A DNA stretch of 64,000 nt from Heterobasidion occidentale (GCA_039111635.1 JBCAQO010000003.1:2542001-2606000), one strand, 5' to 3'. Numbered from the stretch's first letter, positions 1 to 15,462 are shown. Numbers and translations are program-made. Notes: generated from the sequence alone by a model not told the origin.

Positions 1-1189
1 ATTACTGCCCTATGAATGAAATGAAGTCGCTCACTGGACTAACCAGATGGCGAGGATAAATGTTTCTTCATCCGTCGTTATATGGCGTCGCATTATGACG
101 AGTAGAAATCGATGGCCAAGTTGGGCGACAACCCTGTTGAGAAGTGGTCGGAGTTTGTCGTGGCCATTTCTGGTGGGGACAGGCTGATGGCCTCGCCGGT
201 CTGTCAATTGGGATGCAAACTTGTGAATGCCATTGAAAGTGATGCAAGCTCGTTTGCGTAACTTACTTTCGACCAAACAACCTTATCGCACAGTTCATCC
301 GCAGATATCTCTCTGGAAAGATGTTGCCTTCTTCCAAGGATGAAAATGAGACACAGTAATCATGGGACATGTGTCACTCAGGGCGGCAGGTAGGGTAGTA
401 ATCCTGAAGCCCACTGTGAGAGGGAAACATTCAACGAACTCACTGGACTCCCTTGATCCCGATGAAAACACCACCTCACACAAATCCTCCTTCCACATAC
501 ACACATTAATTTTATGACCTGAACACCACGGAGTTTGTGGTCTCTAAGATCTTCGGGTTTTGAAGGGGACCTTCCTAAGAAAAATCGGGATGAGCAAGTG
601 AGGAAGACTTTCAAAAAATGACCACCTACCATGCGTCGACTGTATCATTCGAAGCCGAAGCCGAGATTGTCTGTGAGGGCACATAATACTACAGAGGATC
701 AATCTGATCAGGGGTGGACCCGCAGGTAGCATAGCCGTGCAAGCAGCATGAGGTAGATCGAACGTATATACCCCTACCCATATCGAAGCTGCGAGTATCG
801 CTGGACCACTGCTGAGCCCCGGGGCCAGGGCATGAATGTTCGAAAACCAAATCAGGAGTCGCGGTTTCAAAGCTCATCCGCCCATACACAATCGGTATAG
901 CAAAGCTCAGCTGCGGTCTGCTGCGGTACGCAGGATGATGAAGGATGTTGTAATTTATTTTAAAACACTAGTCCTCTAGGCAAGCTGTCCTCGGTTGTAT
1001 GCGAACTCTAAGACTGGCCAATTTATATTCCGTATAAAGTCGAAAGGCCAATGACCAAGGAAGAGTTCAAACAGCATGCGGGATCGGCAAACAGGGAAAG
1101 AGAAGGAAAGCGCAACCTCTTGCTCATGTGACTTTTGAGAAATCCCACTCTGCTTTCCTCCTCCTTCCATTGGGCTAACTCCTGTCAGA
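1..1189. other. No supportable gene (left edge)
   Basis: About 1.2 kb before RRP8. Only short minus-strand open frames are present, broken by stops, with no domain I recognise and no convincing chain of exons. The part nearest position 1189 is expected to hold the RRP8 promoter. A degenerate or rapidly evolving minus-strand gene cannot be excluded. Confidence 0.4.
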
Positions 1190-2606
1190 ATGGCACTATT
1201 CGAAGTTCCGGGCTGGACTATGCCATCCGCTCCAATGACGGACATAGCGCAGCGTTCTGGAAAGCGCAAAAGACCGTCAGATGCTAGCAAGGTGCAAAGT
1301 GCAGAAGTAAACCTCGAGAAACTCATGAAGAAGCTGAAGAAAAATGGAGCATCTACCTCCCCGCAAGCGAAGGGCAAAACAACCCGGAAAATACCCGATC
1401 CCTCGACTGCCCGTTCGAAGGAGAAGGGCAGCAGGCCCAAGGGTGATGGGAGCAGGAAGGCAGTAGGCGGGAAAGTAAAGCAAAAGATTTCTGGTCCGAC
1501 AGAGAAACATCCTATCTCCACGGAAGACACGACAGGCTCTCCTCCATCTTCGAAGCGGCAGGTTAAGAAAGACTCACAGGCGCAGTCGAAGAACCTTTCC
1601 AAAAAATCCTCCTCTTCACAGATCGCAGGTTTGACCACGCTGCAAAACAATATGAAGCAGAGTCTGGATGGCGCTCGTTTCAGGTGCGTCTTTCATAGTG
1701 AGGTTTGTCTTCTGCGCAGCACTTAAGTCTTCTTTTTTTAGATGGATAAATGAGGTGCTGTATAAATCCGATAGCGCTCATGCGCACAATATGATGCGTG
1801 TGGATAGAAACGTCTTTGACGAGGTTTGTTTTCCAAAGGAAACACCAACTACCGGCTGTTGACATGTGTACACTTCTAGTATCACAAAGGGTTCCGTCAT
1901 CAGGTGGAATCCTGGCCATCGAACCCTGTCTCACACTACATCTCAATCCTCTCGTCGTACCCTCCGAAAACAGTGATTGCAGATCTAGGCTGTGGAGATG
2001 CAGCGTTGGCTCGATCTCTCATACCAAAGGGATTCATAGTGTTGTCGTTTGATTTGGTTTCGGATGGTGCGTTCGTTACAGAGGCGGATATCTTCGGACG
2101 ATTGCCTCTACCAGGGTCTGAAACCGATGAAAAAGAAGAAGTATCTCAGTCTACTGAGGGCCATGGACAGATCACCGATGTTGTTATATGCGCGCTCAGT
2201 CTAATGGGGACGAACTGGCCGAATTGCATTCGAGAAGCGTGGAGAGTACTTCGGTCTGGGTACGCCCTGCTTACGCTCACTTCACTCAGGCCAATGTGAT
2301 TGAATGATCCTCATTTCACAGCGGTGAGCTAAAAATCGCTGAAGTGGCCAGTCGATTTACAGACATCAGCGAGTTCACTTCCCTTGTTTGTTCGTTCGGA
2401 TTTAAATTGAAATCAAGTGTGCGTTGCCTCCACTCTATGCTAATCTCCATTGTATTGACTGAGCACCGCATCAGGACGACCGCAACACACATTTCACGCT
2501 GTTCGAATTCAGAAAAGTCGGCCGAGGTTCAAGATCGGACTCAGAATGGGAGGAGCTATTATCTAAGGGTAACGTTCTTAAGCCATGCGAATATAAGCGA
2601 AGGTGA
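1190..2606 (+). CDS. RRP8: Ribosomal RNA-processing protein 8 (m1A rRNA methyltransferase)
   Basis: Nucleolar SAM-dependent methyltransferase. In yeast, Rrp8 makes m1A in helix 25.1 of 25S rRNA during 60S subunit assembly. Five exons fit: 1190-1683, 1742-1823, 1880-2259, 2322-2418, 2475-2606. The first ~150 residues are a low-complexity, Lys/Ser-rich basic tail, as expected for a nucleolar protein. The conserved domain opens with FRWINEVLYKSD and the YHKGFRHQVESWP block. The SAM-binding loop VIADLGCGDAAL follows, then a DVVICALSLMGTNW segment and REAWRVLRSGGELKIAEV, all typical of the Rrp8 fold. The C-terminus has FTLFEFRKV. The joins restore these motifs without a stop. Identification is by motif memory, but the order and spacing are very characteristic. 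Confidence 0.9.
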
Positions 2607-2905
2607 ACCTAGCTGCAGTGATATATCCTTATAGCAAATATTATTCTGTAGTACGGTAATGATCAATAGCCTCGGTACATTACCCCGCATCCTCTGTTAG
2701 ATTTTGAATACCTTGTTAGTAGTCTCCGTTGCTGACCCTATACGCAGAAGATAGGCATTCTACGTATTAGGCCTTGAGAGGAAGAGGGGAGAAGGGGCAG
2801 ATGTACTCGTAGAAACAGAGCTGCCGAGGAGGTCGTGCGGGCGGAAATTGCTGTGCGCGCGCGTTCATTATTGCGACACTTGGTCGCCCATACTCAACAA
2901 CCACC

Positions 2906-3615
2906 ATGTCCACGCGTCGACCGAAGTTTACACCTGCAGAAATTTTTCCTCAGGATCACGGCGGTACAAAGATTCTAAGAAGAAACCGGTCAACATCAAG
3001 ATTACTGTCTCAGGCGGCAAACAGCAGAGGCATCGCAACCCAAGGCAGCGCACCGCTAACGCTACCGTGGCCACCATCACCAAGATTGATTTTTCGGCGG
3101 CAGGCATGTATCCTTGCGTATCTTTGCTGTCGCTCTCACACCGTCGTGCTGTATCTAGCGTTTAAACTATCAGATGAGGGTGACGAGGACAACGGGGGCC
3201 CATTCTAGTTTTCACCGTCAATCGCTTTTGACCACAGCGAAACCGACTCCTCCGTAAGTGTACAGCGCTCACCTTGACAAAAACCATCTCAAACTTATTT
3301 CCTCTCTGCTTGAAGCGCAGTTGTCCCTTGCCCGTATGTATCTTGATCGTATCTGTTATCGATATGTTATCCTGACTCGTTGCTAACGCTAGTATCCACA
3401 GGAAGCCGATTTGAAGCAAGGTAATGCCAGCGTTGAGACTTTGTTGCTCAATAGGTCAAATCCCACACGGCGACCCTCCAATGCCCAGGCCTCTCCCCCA
3501 CCCGATTCGCATGTCTTTGCTGGAAGCAAGCGGAAGAATAAAACGGAGGACCCTTCTCGGAAGAGACAGCGCGGGCTATCCCCTTGAACGTTGTGAACAC
3601 GTATTAGTATATTAG
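2906..3615 (+). CDS. Doubtful short gene, basic protein of unknown function
   Basis: A plus-strand ATG frame opens with MSTRRPKFTPAEIFPQDHGG and runs Ser/Arg-rich. Downstream are credible splice sites (GTAAGT near 3253, GTATGT near 3333, and a CTAAC branch site before an AG near 3395). A final open segment between 3460 and 3600 is rich in Pro, Lys and Arg. I could not find one splicing model that joins all parts with ordinary GT-AG introns: the best first junction, near 3106, would need a GC donor. No domain is recognised. It could be a small nuclear protein, or a mis-spliced reading of noncoding DNA between RRP8 and the uracil phosphoribosyltransferase gene. Confidence 0.3.
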
Positions 3616-3824
3616 CAATAAAATACCCTATTAGCGTAGATTCCAGCGCTTGCAATGGGTCCTTGCTTTTCCCCACATACTGTTATCTTATCTGGTCCTT
3701 ATCAATGCCGCGCATGATCGCATGCAGCACGGCTGCTGGCCTGCATAAAACCTTGACGGCTGACATTCGTGTTTCTCTTTCTCCCGTCCCCTCTTTGCTC
3801 TTACGGAAAGTTTAAGTCGGTACT

Positions 3825-4872
3825 ATGTCGGGTCCCAAAGTGAACATCCTCTCTCATCCTCTCGTCAACGCGCGCCTATCCAAACTGAGGCAGACGTCGA
3901 CTACATCGAAGGAATTCCGGGAGGTACGTTGCTTTAGTTTACGTCTTACATGTTGAATATGCCGATGAACGATGATGTGCAGGGTATTCATGATGTTAGC
4001 TTGATGCTTGGCTATGAAGCGAGCAAGGATCTTCAAGAGGAGACCTTCGAAGGGGTGAGTAGTAGCCCTGCTGCTGATCGAGGTAGATCCTGATAGATTG
4101 TGAATCATAGCAAACTCCCATAAGTACATTTACGGGGTCGAAGGTGAAACCAAGGATCGGCTTCACTCCTATACTTCGTGCAGGTCTTGGAATGACGGAT
4201 GCGTTGTTGACATTATTCCCGTGCGTCCCATGTTCGCCTTTTGACTGATCTTTGCCTCAATTATGTCATGTTACTCTACCAGCGAAGCGCCGGTATATCA
4301 TCTAGGCTTGTACAGAGAGAAAATCAGTCTGCAACCTGTCGAATGTGAGGCACAACGACGCGTCTTACCACGTCCATCCTTTATTCATCCGTACCACAGA
4401 CTACTCGAAGCTGCCTGCATCACCGCCAATCGATAAGTGCTTCCTCCTGGACCCGTTGATCGCCACCGGGGGGACCGCTGTTGCTGCGCTGCACATGATC
4501 AGCGACTGGGGTGTCCCAAGTATGTCGTTTATCCAGACCACTAATGCACCTAAGTGCTGACCGAGTGCCACCCAGTCTCAGACGTCAAGCTTTTGTGCGT
4601 CCTCGCATCCCAAGATGGTTTGAAACATGTACAATCCCAGTTTCCAGGATTAGAGGTAAGTTTTCCCTACGTTCGCATGGGTGGACTGTTCGTAAGATTG
4701 TTGGCCTTAGATCTGGGTGGCCGCTGTTGACCCGGAACTCACCGCTCAGGGACTCATCTCCCCAGGACTTGGAGACACGGTAGGGTTTTTTGATTAGATT
4801 GTAGGGCAATCACTGACGGAGGATCATTTCCTGCAGGGAGACCGTCTGTATAACACCACCCGAGACTCGTAG
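3825..4872 (+). CDS. FUR1: Uracil phosphoribosyltransferase
   Basis: Cytosolic pyrimidine-salvage enzyme that converts uracil and PRPP to UMP. It is also the step that activates 5-fluorouracil in fungi. Eight exons fit exactly: 3825-3923, 3983-4054, 4111-4220, 4283-4344, 4400-4519, 4576-4655, 4711-4779, 4837-4872, giving 215 residues, the usual family length. Visible marks are the N-terminal NILSHPLVNARLSKLRQ, the PILRAGLGM segment, YREKISLQPVEYYSKLP, the PRPP loop LLDPLIATGGTAVAAL, and the C-terminal uracil-site segment SPGLGDTGDRLYNT. Introns are 51-62 nt with standard sites. The whole protein is recovered without a frameshift, so this is one of the safest calls in the window. Confidence 0.95.
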
Positions 4873-5061
4873 GAGTGCAAAGTAGTATGGTCGGGACAGG
4901 ATTAATAGTACCAACGGTACATCATTTTGTACATATTCAGCATCCGAAAGCGCGAAAGAATGAGGAGAGAATGTGCTCTGTGATGGACCGTAGGCGTATG
5001 GACGAAGTGATGTTGCCGGTCATGCACAGGTGGCGTGCCGATTGCCGAGAATGGCATCATC

Positions 5062-5161
5062 TATAAATTCGGAATTCAAAGTTTTTCGACCGGCATAAAA
5101 TGAATCCTCCTCCCTCGCTCACACATCCACTCTCCCGTCCTCATCGTTGCCTTCGACCGCC
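5062..5161 (+). promoter_or_regulatory. Likely core promoter of the MET10 gene
   Basis: TATAAA at 5062-5067 and ATAAAA at 5095-5100 lie 95 and 62 bases before the chosen ATG. They are followed by a pyrimidine-rich run ending in a good start context (CCGCC before ATGG). Placement fits a fungal core promoter, but no transcription start can be read from sequence alone. Confidence 0.4.
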
Positions 5162-8100
5162 ATGGCTGTCACAGCATCGGGGACCTCGACTCCGCTGTCG
5201 GCTTCCGGCACCTTGACGTCTCCCTCTCCCGTTCCGAAGACAGGCATCGATGCCAAGCAGTTTGCCCAAAAGCCTCTTGCCGCTGCGTCTGATCTCATTG
5301 AGTTCATCTCCTCGCGCTCTACTTCCAGCTCTGCAGTCTTTGTTTATGACTTGGCTGAACAAGCCGGATTCGGATCATTGACCAAATCTTGGTCGTCTGA
5401 CGATGATACTGCTTCTGTCATCTCCCTTCAGACTAGGGCCGGCGCGGGCCTGAGTTTGGTCGGCAGACTCTCACAGGGTACCAGCAAAGATACAGAGAAT
5501 GGGTCGGTTTTGACCGCTTACACGACGCCGACTGGCTTGGCTGGTATGATCCCCTCGTTGTTGTACCTCCCATCGCCTACCCTCAGCAGTCGACTCATTC
5601 TCCACGTTCCGGCCATCACTCCGGTTGGAGAGAAATTCGCGCTCTCACCCACTTTAGCTCCCCTCACTCCGGCTCTTTCTCTCCTGCCAGAGAACGTTAC
5701 CGTCCTTCTCTCTGCTACTCCCCAAGAGTCTGTAGACCTCGCCGCTGCGGCATACAAATTTCCTACCCACGTCGTTCACCTGTTCGACCATCACAGTTCC
5801 GCTCGAGAAGTCAGCAAAGTCAGCCTTCCCCCGCTTCCCTACAGGTCGGATGTTGGCACTGGCGTTTCCCAAGTCTTGAAGGAGGCAGGTTATACCTATT
5901 TCGACTATGTTGGAGACGAGCATGCGAAGACGGTTCTTGTCATCCTCAATGGTTCGCTTGCTTTGACTGCTAAGGCGATTGCACGCCGTACTTCTAGCTT
6001 TGGCGTCGTGGTCGTCCGCGTACTGCGACCTTGGAACGAGGCAGAATTCAGGGCGGTCCTCCCCTCGAGCGTCAAGCGAGTCCACGTCTTCGACGAGGTT
6101 TCTGCTTCTGGTGTACAGGGTGTCTTGCAGGCCAACGTGTTTGGCACTCTTTTGGATCCCTCTATTGTCAGCCCAGCGATCTACCCACAATCAATCACTC
6201 CATTTAACGCGCAGGAATATCTCAGCAAGCCTTCGTCTTTCGTCCAGTTCATTTCCAGTCTCCTCCCCATCCCCCTGGAACTCTTATCATTGGATACTGG
6301 GAAGATCAAGCTCTTATTTTTCAGCAGCCCCGGCACCGCTCTGTCAAGTGTCCCGGACCTCATCGAGCAAACTTTCGCCACTAGCCCTGCCATCTCTTCT
6401 CGTCTTCTCACTGAACATGACGTCTTCTCCAAACCTGGTGGTATCACAGTCGATCGCATCGTGCTAGGCCATAAGACGTCGGACGAGGAGTATATCCCCC
6501 TTCCTGTCGTCCTCCCCGTCTCCCACCAGAGTCACGGTGTATCCAATTTCCTTGCAGTCCTCGATCAATCCCTGTTCAAGTCTCACTCGATCGTTTCTCA
6601 CGCGAAACCGGGATCTCTGCTTCTGGTCGCGACGTCGTGGTCGGCTACTGAGCTGGCTTCGAACCTCCAAGCAGACGTCGTTTCGTTGATTAAGGAGAAG
6701 GACCTTCATCTGTGTACACTTGATACAAAAACCATCGCTTCCGAGCTTGTTGACGCTCAAGGCTCACAGCATGACACTATCCAGGCTGCCCTTATTCATC
6801 TGGCCTTCCTGCGCTTGTATTTAGGAGCATCGGCTACCGAGGCTGCCATTTTCAAGATCGCGAGGAGTGTTTATGGAGAGAGCGTGCAAGAGTTGGATCT
6901 GGCGAAGGTCAATGCTCACGCATGGGCTGATCTAGTGGAAGTCGATCTTTCAGGCGTGGTTCCAGAGGTGAACAATCTCGGGCAGGATTTGAAGGACTTC
7001 CAGTTCAACGCCATCGCCGTCTCCACGGATGACGGGGAGACAATCGTCAATGGTGCGAGGCTTGGTTCCTGGCACGATGCAGCGAAACATCTCCTTTTCT
7101 CTTCCGCGTACACTCCCCCTAATGACTCTGCGACTGGGGAGGAATACCCCCAAATCCCCAACCTTCGTCCCGAGGTCCCGGACCGCACTTATCTTGTGAC
7201 ATGCAGCGTCAATCGTCGTCTTACCCCTCTCGAGTACGATCGTAACGTGTTCCATCTCGAATTCGACACTTCTGGTACAGGTCTGAAGTACGAGATCGGC
7301 GAGGCGCTGGGTGTTCATGGTTGGAACGATGAAGACGAGGTTCTTGACTTCTGCGATTGGTACGGTGTCGACCCCTCCCGTCTCGTCACGATCCCTGTCC
7401 CTAGCGGTGACGGCACCATGCACACGCGTACAGTCTTGCAAGCGCTTCAGCAGCAGATTGACTTGTTCGGAAAACCGCCGAAATCATTCTACACGGACCT
7501 TTCGGAGTACGCGAAGGCTCAAACCGACAAACTCGCATTGCAGTTTATCGGTTCGCCTGAGGGCGCGTCGACTTTCAAGAAGCTGTCTGAGAAGGATACA
7601 GTCACCTTCGCGGATGTGCTGCGGCGTTATGCGAGTGCGCGGCCTGGAATCGAGGTGCTATGCGAGATGGTTGGGGATGTCAAGCCGAGACATTACAGTA
7701 TTGCGAGTGCGCAGAGCGTGGTTGGCAATCGCGTTGACTTGCTCATTGTAACGGTGGATTGGGTGACGCCGAGTGGTATGTTCCATAATTCAACTATCAT
7801 GTGCGGCCCTCCTGATGAACCCCGCGCCAGGTTCTCCTCGCTATGGCCAATGCACTCGTTATCTCAACGGCCTAAAGGTAGGCCAGAAGGTGACAGTATC
7901 CATCAAGCCAAGTGTCATGAAGGTTCGTTTACGCGCGCTCAGTGCACACTTGATCTGACATTCGTTCATCTAGTTACCCCCCGACAACACGCAGCCTTTG
8001 ATTATGGCCGGCCTTGGTACAGGTGCTGCTCCCTTCCGTGCCTTCCTCCAACATCGCGCCATGCTTTCGCAGCAGAATATTCCTGTTGGCCCCGTCTATT

Positions 8101-8684
8101 ACTACTTCGGCTCTAGGCGCCAGTCCCAAGAATATCTGTACGGCGAAGAGGTGAGCTTCTTTCTTCTCATCAGGCTTTGCGCCGCACGCATGATGTGAAC
8201 GATACCACATTTCTGAGGCAACGCCTCTGCAGAAATTTGTATAAAAAAACTAAGAACAGCCAGCTGATCTTCTCACTCTCACTCTTATAACGTAAAGCAA
8301 TTGCTGACCCGATGGGATGTTTTCCAGATTGAGGCGTTCATCCAAGACAGCGTTATCACCAAAGCTGGGCTTGCTTTCTCTCGTGACGGGCCTAAGAAAG
8401 TGTATATTCAACACAAGATGCTTGAAGATGCAGAGGACCTTGCGCGCATGCTGCGTGTGGAGAACGGCGTGTTTTATCTGTGTGGCCCTACGTGGCCTGT
8501 ACCTGACGTATACGAAGCTTTGGTCAACGCGCTCGTGAAATACCATGACCTGGATACCGTCGAAGCAGGTGAATTTTTAGAGGGTCTTAAGGAGGAGGAG
8601 CGCTATGTTCTCGAGGTACGTGTCGCTTTGCGGTTACGGTCGAAGATAATGAGTATTGACGTATGTTCACGTAGGTTTATTGAT
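5162..8684 (+). CDS. MET10: Sulfite reductase [NADPH] flavoprotein component
   Basis: Alpha subunit of assimilatory sulfite reductase. It carries electrons from NADPH through FAD to the haemoprotein subunit that reduces sulfite to sulfide. Exons 5162-7775, 7831-7922, 7974-8150, 8328-8615 and 8676-8684 give about 1059 residues. Roughly residues 40-560 match the pyruvate-ferredoxin-oxidoreductase-like half typical of fungal Met10. Next comes the ferredoxin-reductase-type FAD region with EIGEALGVHGWNDEDEVLDF and RHYSIASAQ. The NADPH region has MAGLGTGAAPFRAFLQHR, YYYFGSRR and GVFYLCGP, and the protein ends in VLEVY. The start at 5162 has the stronger context. The 177-nt intron (8151-8327) is long for this window and could hide an alternative splice. 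Confidence 0.93.
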
Positions 8685-9051
8685 TTCGAACACTTATGCT
8701 CGATGGAATACCATTCTGTGGATAGCATCATAGATTTCGTGGAATGCATACATATGCATTAATGGAAGGAGTGTATTCTCTCTGCTCGTACTTATCACTG
8801 ATTCCGCATCATCCGTGCTGTGTCGCTGCTTTATTCCCATGTTTTGATCCTCACTTTGATTTCTTGGCCTGAACGCGATACAAGTTCAAGCTGCAAGAGC
8901 TTCAGCGCCTTGAGGTTGGCGATGGCATTCATTGTCCAAAAGCTAGTATTATTAAGTTACAACACGAACAGTTCCTGAACAAGAAGCGCAGAAGCGTCCA
9001 ATATTATCCATTGTCCTCAGACAATCGGTCTTCGTTGGAATGCACGATGCC
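8685..9051. other. Convergent 3' spacer
   Basis: Spacer between the ends of MET10 (plus) and the GH9 gene (minus). I see no coding potential. It presumably holds both 3' UTRs and poly(A) sites. Confidence 0.5.
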
Positions 9052-11775
<2,724 letters not shown>

Positions 11776-13170
11776 ATGGCACCCATCAAAGTCTGCGTCC
11801 TCGGCGTTGGCCTCGCAGGCCTTGCATTCCACATCCCCTTCATCCTGGCCCTCCCTGATCTCTTCACCCTCCACTCAGTTCTCGAGCGCAATCCTTCTGC
11901 CGAGGGTGGTAAGGTGAAGCAGCGCTTTGGTGTTTCACCAAAAATACACCGTACCATCGATGATGTCCTCGCCGATTCCGACATCGAGCTTATTGTCGTC
12001 GGCACCCCCAACGAGACGCACTTTCCCTATGCAAAGGCCGCTCTCAATGCTGGGAAGCATGGTGCGTTTATTACAGACGCATACGCGCCAGACTCGTCTT
12101 TGACGTTGTATTTGGTCGATCGTAGTCCTCGTCGACAAGCCCGTGACGCCGAGCTCTGCAGAGGCTCATGAGCTCGCAACGCTCGCGAAGTCGAAGAATC
12201 TTGTTCTCTATCCTTTCCAGAATCGCCGCTGGGACTCTGACTTCCTCGCCCTCCGCCGTCTCCTCGCGCTTCCCGCCTCGGATCCCAAATCTCTAGGCGA
12301 TCTGATCGAATTTGAGTCCCAGTGAGCGCATCATAAACCTACGCAAAATAACCCACGCGTATCTCGCAGCCCAGCGCTCACCTCACCTTCTTCTGCCAGC
12401 TTTGATCGCTACCGGATGGCGCTCAAGGGCACATGGAAGGATGAGCCCAAGCCTGCCGCTGGTCAAACCTACGACCTGGGTACACACATCATCGACCAGG
12501 CCCTCACCCTCTTTGGCAAGCCAAAGTCCGTCACGGCATTCATCGAAAACGCCGCGGCGTCGGCAGCCCCGAAGTGGATGACAGTGTGCGTTTGCCCCCC
12601 TCGGGCCCTCTCAGCCCCGCATTAGACTGATCGTGTCTGTGATTGATTACAGTTCACTATCTTCCTGCGCTACCCCGCGGGCACAGTATCGCCGCACCCG
12701 TTCACCGCGATCCTCCGTGCCCACATCCTCTCTGTTCGTTCTCCCCAGCCCCGGTATCTCGTGCGCGGTACCAAGGGTAGCTTCGAGAAATACGGTGTCG
12801 ATGTACAGGAGGACCAGCTCAAGGCAATGCCAACGCCCCAGGCTATTCACGAACCGGCATATGGCCGCGAGCCTGAGGAGATTTGGGGGACGCTGTATAA
12901 CCTCGGGGCCAGCGGAAAAGTCGAACAGTCTGTGTACGTTGGCATTCTCCTCCTCTAACGCGTGTCATCGATCGACTGACGGATGGCGATCGTAGCTGGC
13001 CGACATCCGAGCCGGGTTCCTACGTCGGCTTGTTCCGCAACCTCGCAGCTGCTATTCGCGATGGCGCAGAACAGGCTGTGAAAATCGAAGAGTCTGCGCT
13101 AGGCCTCCAGATCATCGAGTTGGCCAAGAAAAGCTCCAAGGAAGGCAGGACAATCGAGGTCCCCGCATGA
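11776..13170 (+). CDS. Gfo/Idh/MocA-family oxidoreductase
   Basis: NAD(P)-dependent dehydrogenase with a Rossmann domain, VCVLGVGLAGLAFHIPFI, then IELIVVGTPNETHFPYA. The VLVDKPVTPSSAEA segment carries the Lys of the EKP-type motif in its DKP form. Exon 1 is 11776-12061, exon 2 is 12126-12321 and exon 3 starts at 12400. The second join gives ESHFDRYRMALKGTWKDE, characteristic of a subgroup of the family. The C-terminal domain includes DLGTHIIDQALTLFGKP and LVRGTKGSFEKYG. Near 12551-12557 the conserved block ending SPEVDDSFTI is only reachable with one extra base; the uncorrected frame stays open but reads an unfamiliar peptide, so a one-base deletion is suspected. Substrate unknown, probably a sugar or polyol. 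A second family member lies at 39.5-41.1 kb. Confidence 0.85.
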
Positions 13171-13629
13171 AAAGCTCACTGTCTTTTGAGTTGTGAAAGA
13201 AAGGAATTTCGGGAAGTCATATGCATGGAAGCTAGAGTATACTTATAACGCCTATGTTGTATCTCTGGAAGCCGCTATCTATCTCATTTGGTCGGATTCT
13301 AGAATCTGGTCGCGTTCATCAGCAAATATCAACAACACAGGAATTTCTCATCACGTGTGGCCCCGTTGATGGATCGCCAGCGATTCATAGTTGGACAACT
13401 AACTTCCAAAGTCGTTGCTGAGTACTTCTGCTGTGAGTACTGTACTACCGAATGATCCACATCCTTCAGGCAACGACAGCGTCGAGTAGGAAGCAAACCT
13501 TGCAGTTTCTTCGTGAAGTATTTACGTAATGAACCTCGTCGAGTCATTTCACCATCGGGAGGTCTCCGCACGCGACAGTTGCGACTTGGGAGAGTTTGGT
13601 TTGAAACATTGCTCTGTTTCCTCGTACAA
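13171..13629. other. Intergenic spacer, promoter of PLP-enzyme gene
   Basis: About 460 bp between two genes on the plus strand. I see no coding or RNA signal. The part next to 13630 should hold the promoter. Confidence 0.4.
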
Positions 13630-15462
13630 ATGGCACCCCCAAAGGACACTAAGAGCAACACCACAGTGATTGGGACTGATGTTATCCATGCAGATGACGA
13701 GTTCCACGGGCCTGAAGTCGTCCCATCAATATCCGTGTCTACTAGTAAGGATCATTTCAGGTTCAAATTGGACGGACCTGATCCACTGACCGTTTGTCCA
13801 CTTGTTCAAACAGCGTTCAGGCAACCTAAGATTCACGATGATATGGAGCTGACTGCAGCAACATTCTGGACTCCGGCCAGGCATGTCTACTCCCGTTATA
13901 CCCAGCCTATTAGTACGCGGGTGGAGAGGGTTCTGAGCAAAGTGAACGTATGTATTATCTCCCAACGAAAATGTTCTGCGCATCTCACCAAGTACTGTCC
14001 AGCAAGGGTATGCTCTCACGTATAGCTCAGGCTTAGCTGCAGGTTATGCTGTGAGTTTTCATATATTCCCTATGAACCCACACAGCTTAGACGCCATGAC
14101 AGGCTTTGATCCACCTTCAACCCAAACGCATTGCCATTACCGAAGGATACCACGGAATGCACCTGGTGGTCAAGTCATATGTCGAAGGCAGACCTGTGGA
14201 GATCATCGGTATAGACGATGAGTTCCAAGCTGGTGATGTATGTTGGCTGGAGACCCCCCTCAACCCAACCGGAGAGGCCAGGTCAGTCTTCTCCACAACG
14301 ACTTGGTCCTTGTTTCTGGCTCTTTACACACTCGTCTCTTAGAGACATCAAGTATTATGCAGACAAGGTAATAACTAGGCGCGTCCACAGATCGCAGCGT
14401 ACTGAGTTATGATGTACCAAGGTGCACGCGGTAGGTGGAAAGCTAGTCGTCGACTCGACGTTCGCACCTCCTCCGCTGCAGTACCCGTTCAAATGGGGAG
14501 CCGATATCATCATGCACAGTGGTAGCCTTCAGCCTGCTCCAGAACATATCTGTAGCCGCTCATATTCTGAACGTTAACCAGGAACTAAGTATTTCGGTGG
14601 CCACTCTGACCTTCTCTGCGGTGTCCTCGTCGTGAAGACTCTCGAGGAATGGGGCCAGGCGAGTCAACTGTCCCAGCTCCAATATCGCTCCTCACTTACA
14701 TCCACGTTCTTCTAGCTTCACTCCGGCCGCCTCGTTCAAGGAAACGTGATGGGATCCCTCGAGTCGTGGCTCCTTCTCCGCTCGCTCCGCACGCTGCACC
14801 TGCGCGTGCCTCGCCAGTCTGAAAGTGCCACCGCCCTGGCACAGTGGCTGAACAAAGTCGCCTTGACCCCCAAGGGCCAAACGTACGACGGCGTTCCGGG
14901 AGGACTGATCCAGAAGGTCTGGCACTCTTCCCTCCAGGGCAAAGATGCACGCGGCTTTTCTCCTGAGCAGCAATTGGAGGGAGGATTCAACCCCACTTTC
15001 GCTATGATGGTAAGAGGTGTAGATGACTTTACTAGATAAGCAGCTGATGCGCCGAATCAGCTGGAACGATCCGAAGACGCAAGCGTCCTTCCTCACATAC
15101 TGAAATATTTCATCGTGAGTGACCTATTTCAGCGTATTGGGTGCGAATATCCGGTAATCCGTTGAACCCATGTAGCCAGCAACAAGTCTCGGCGGTGTCG
15201 AGTCTTTGGTCGAGCAACGCATTCGATCAGACCCTGGGGCTGATCCCCGCTTAATACGCATCAGCGTCGGAGTCGAAGGTTCAGCAGTACGTCTGCATCA
15301 TATAACTGGCGACTGTGGTTTTTATTTTTGGGGCCCTGCAGGATTTGAAGAATGATCTCAGAAATGCTTTCCAGGAGATCGCAAAGGTTTGACTGCGTTC
15401 TGTTCTGCCCATAGACCATTGCACTGACCAGTGGCATATAACAGAACAAGGCGAAGCTTTGA
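13630..15462 (+). CDS. Cys/Met-metabolism PLP-dependent enzyme (cystathionine gamma-synthase-like)
   Basis: Fold-type I PLP enzyme of the trans-sulfuration family. An early intron (13746 to about 13812) restores the conserved VSTTFR. Then come [58 protein letters not shown] and [20 protein letters not shown], and the PLP-lysine segment [20 protein letters not shown]. Further on are [34 protein letters not shown] and the C-terminal RISVGVED and [11 protein letters not shown]. About nine introns; the last exon encodes only NKAKL. Family members make or break C-S bonds between cysteine and homocysteine, and the exact activity (gamma-synthase, beta-lyase or gamma-lyase) cannot be settled from these motifs. 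Confidence 0.88.

Noticed and set aside
976..1650. Long minus-strand open frame (224 codons) opposite RRP8
   Set aside because: It is antisense to the Lys/Ser-rich first exon of RRP8, which is supported by splicing and conserved domains; its composition (Phe/Ser/Cys-rich) is what the reverse of such sequence gives.
11776..15462. Dehydrogenase and PLP enzyme as a small pathway cluster
   Set aside because: The two are adjacent and on the same strand, but families are broad, substrates unknown and no transporter or regulator of the same pathway is beside them; adjacency alone is not enough.
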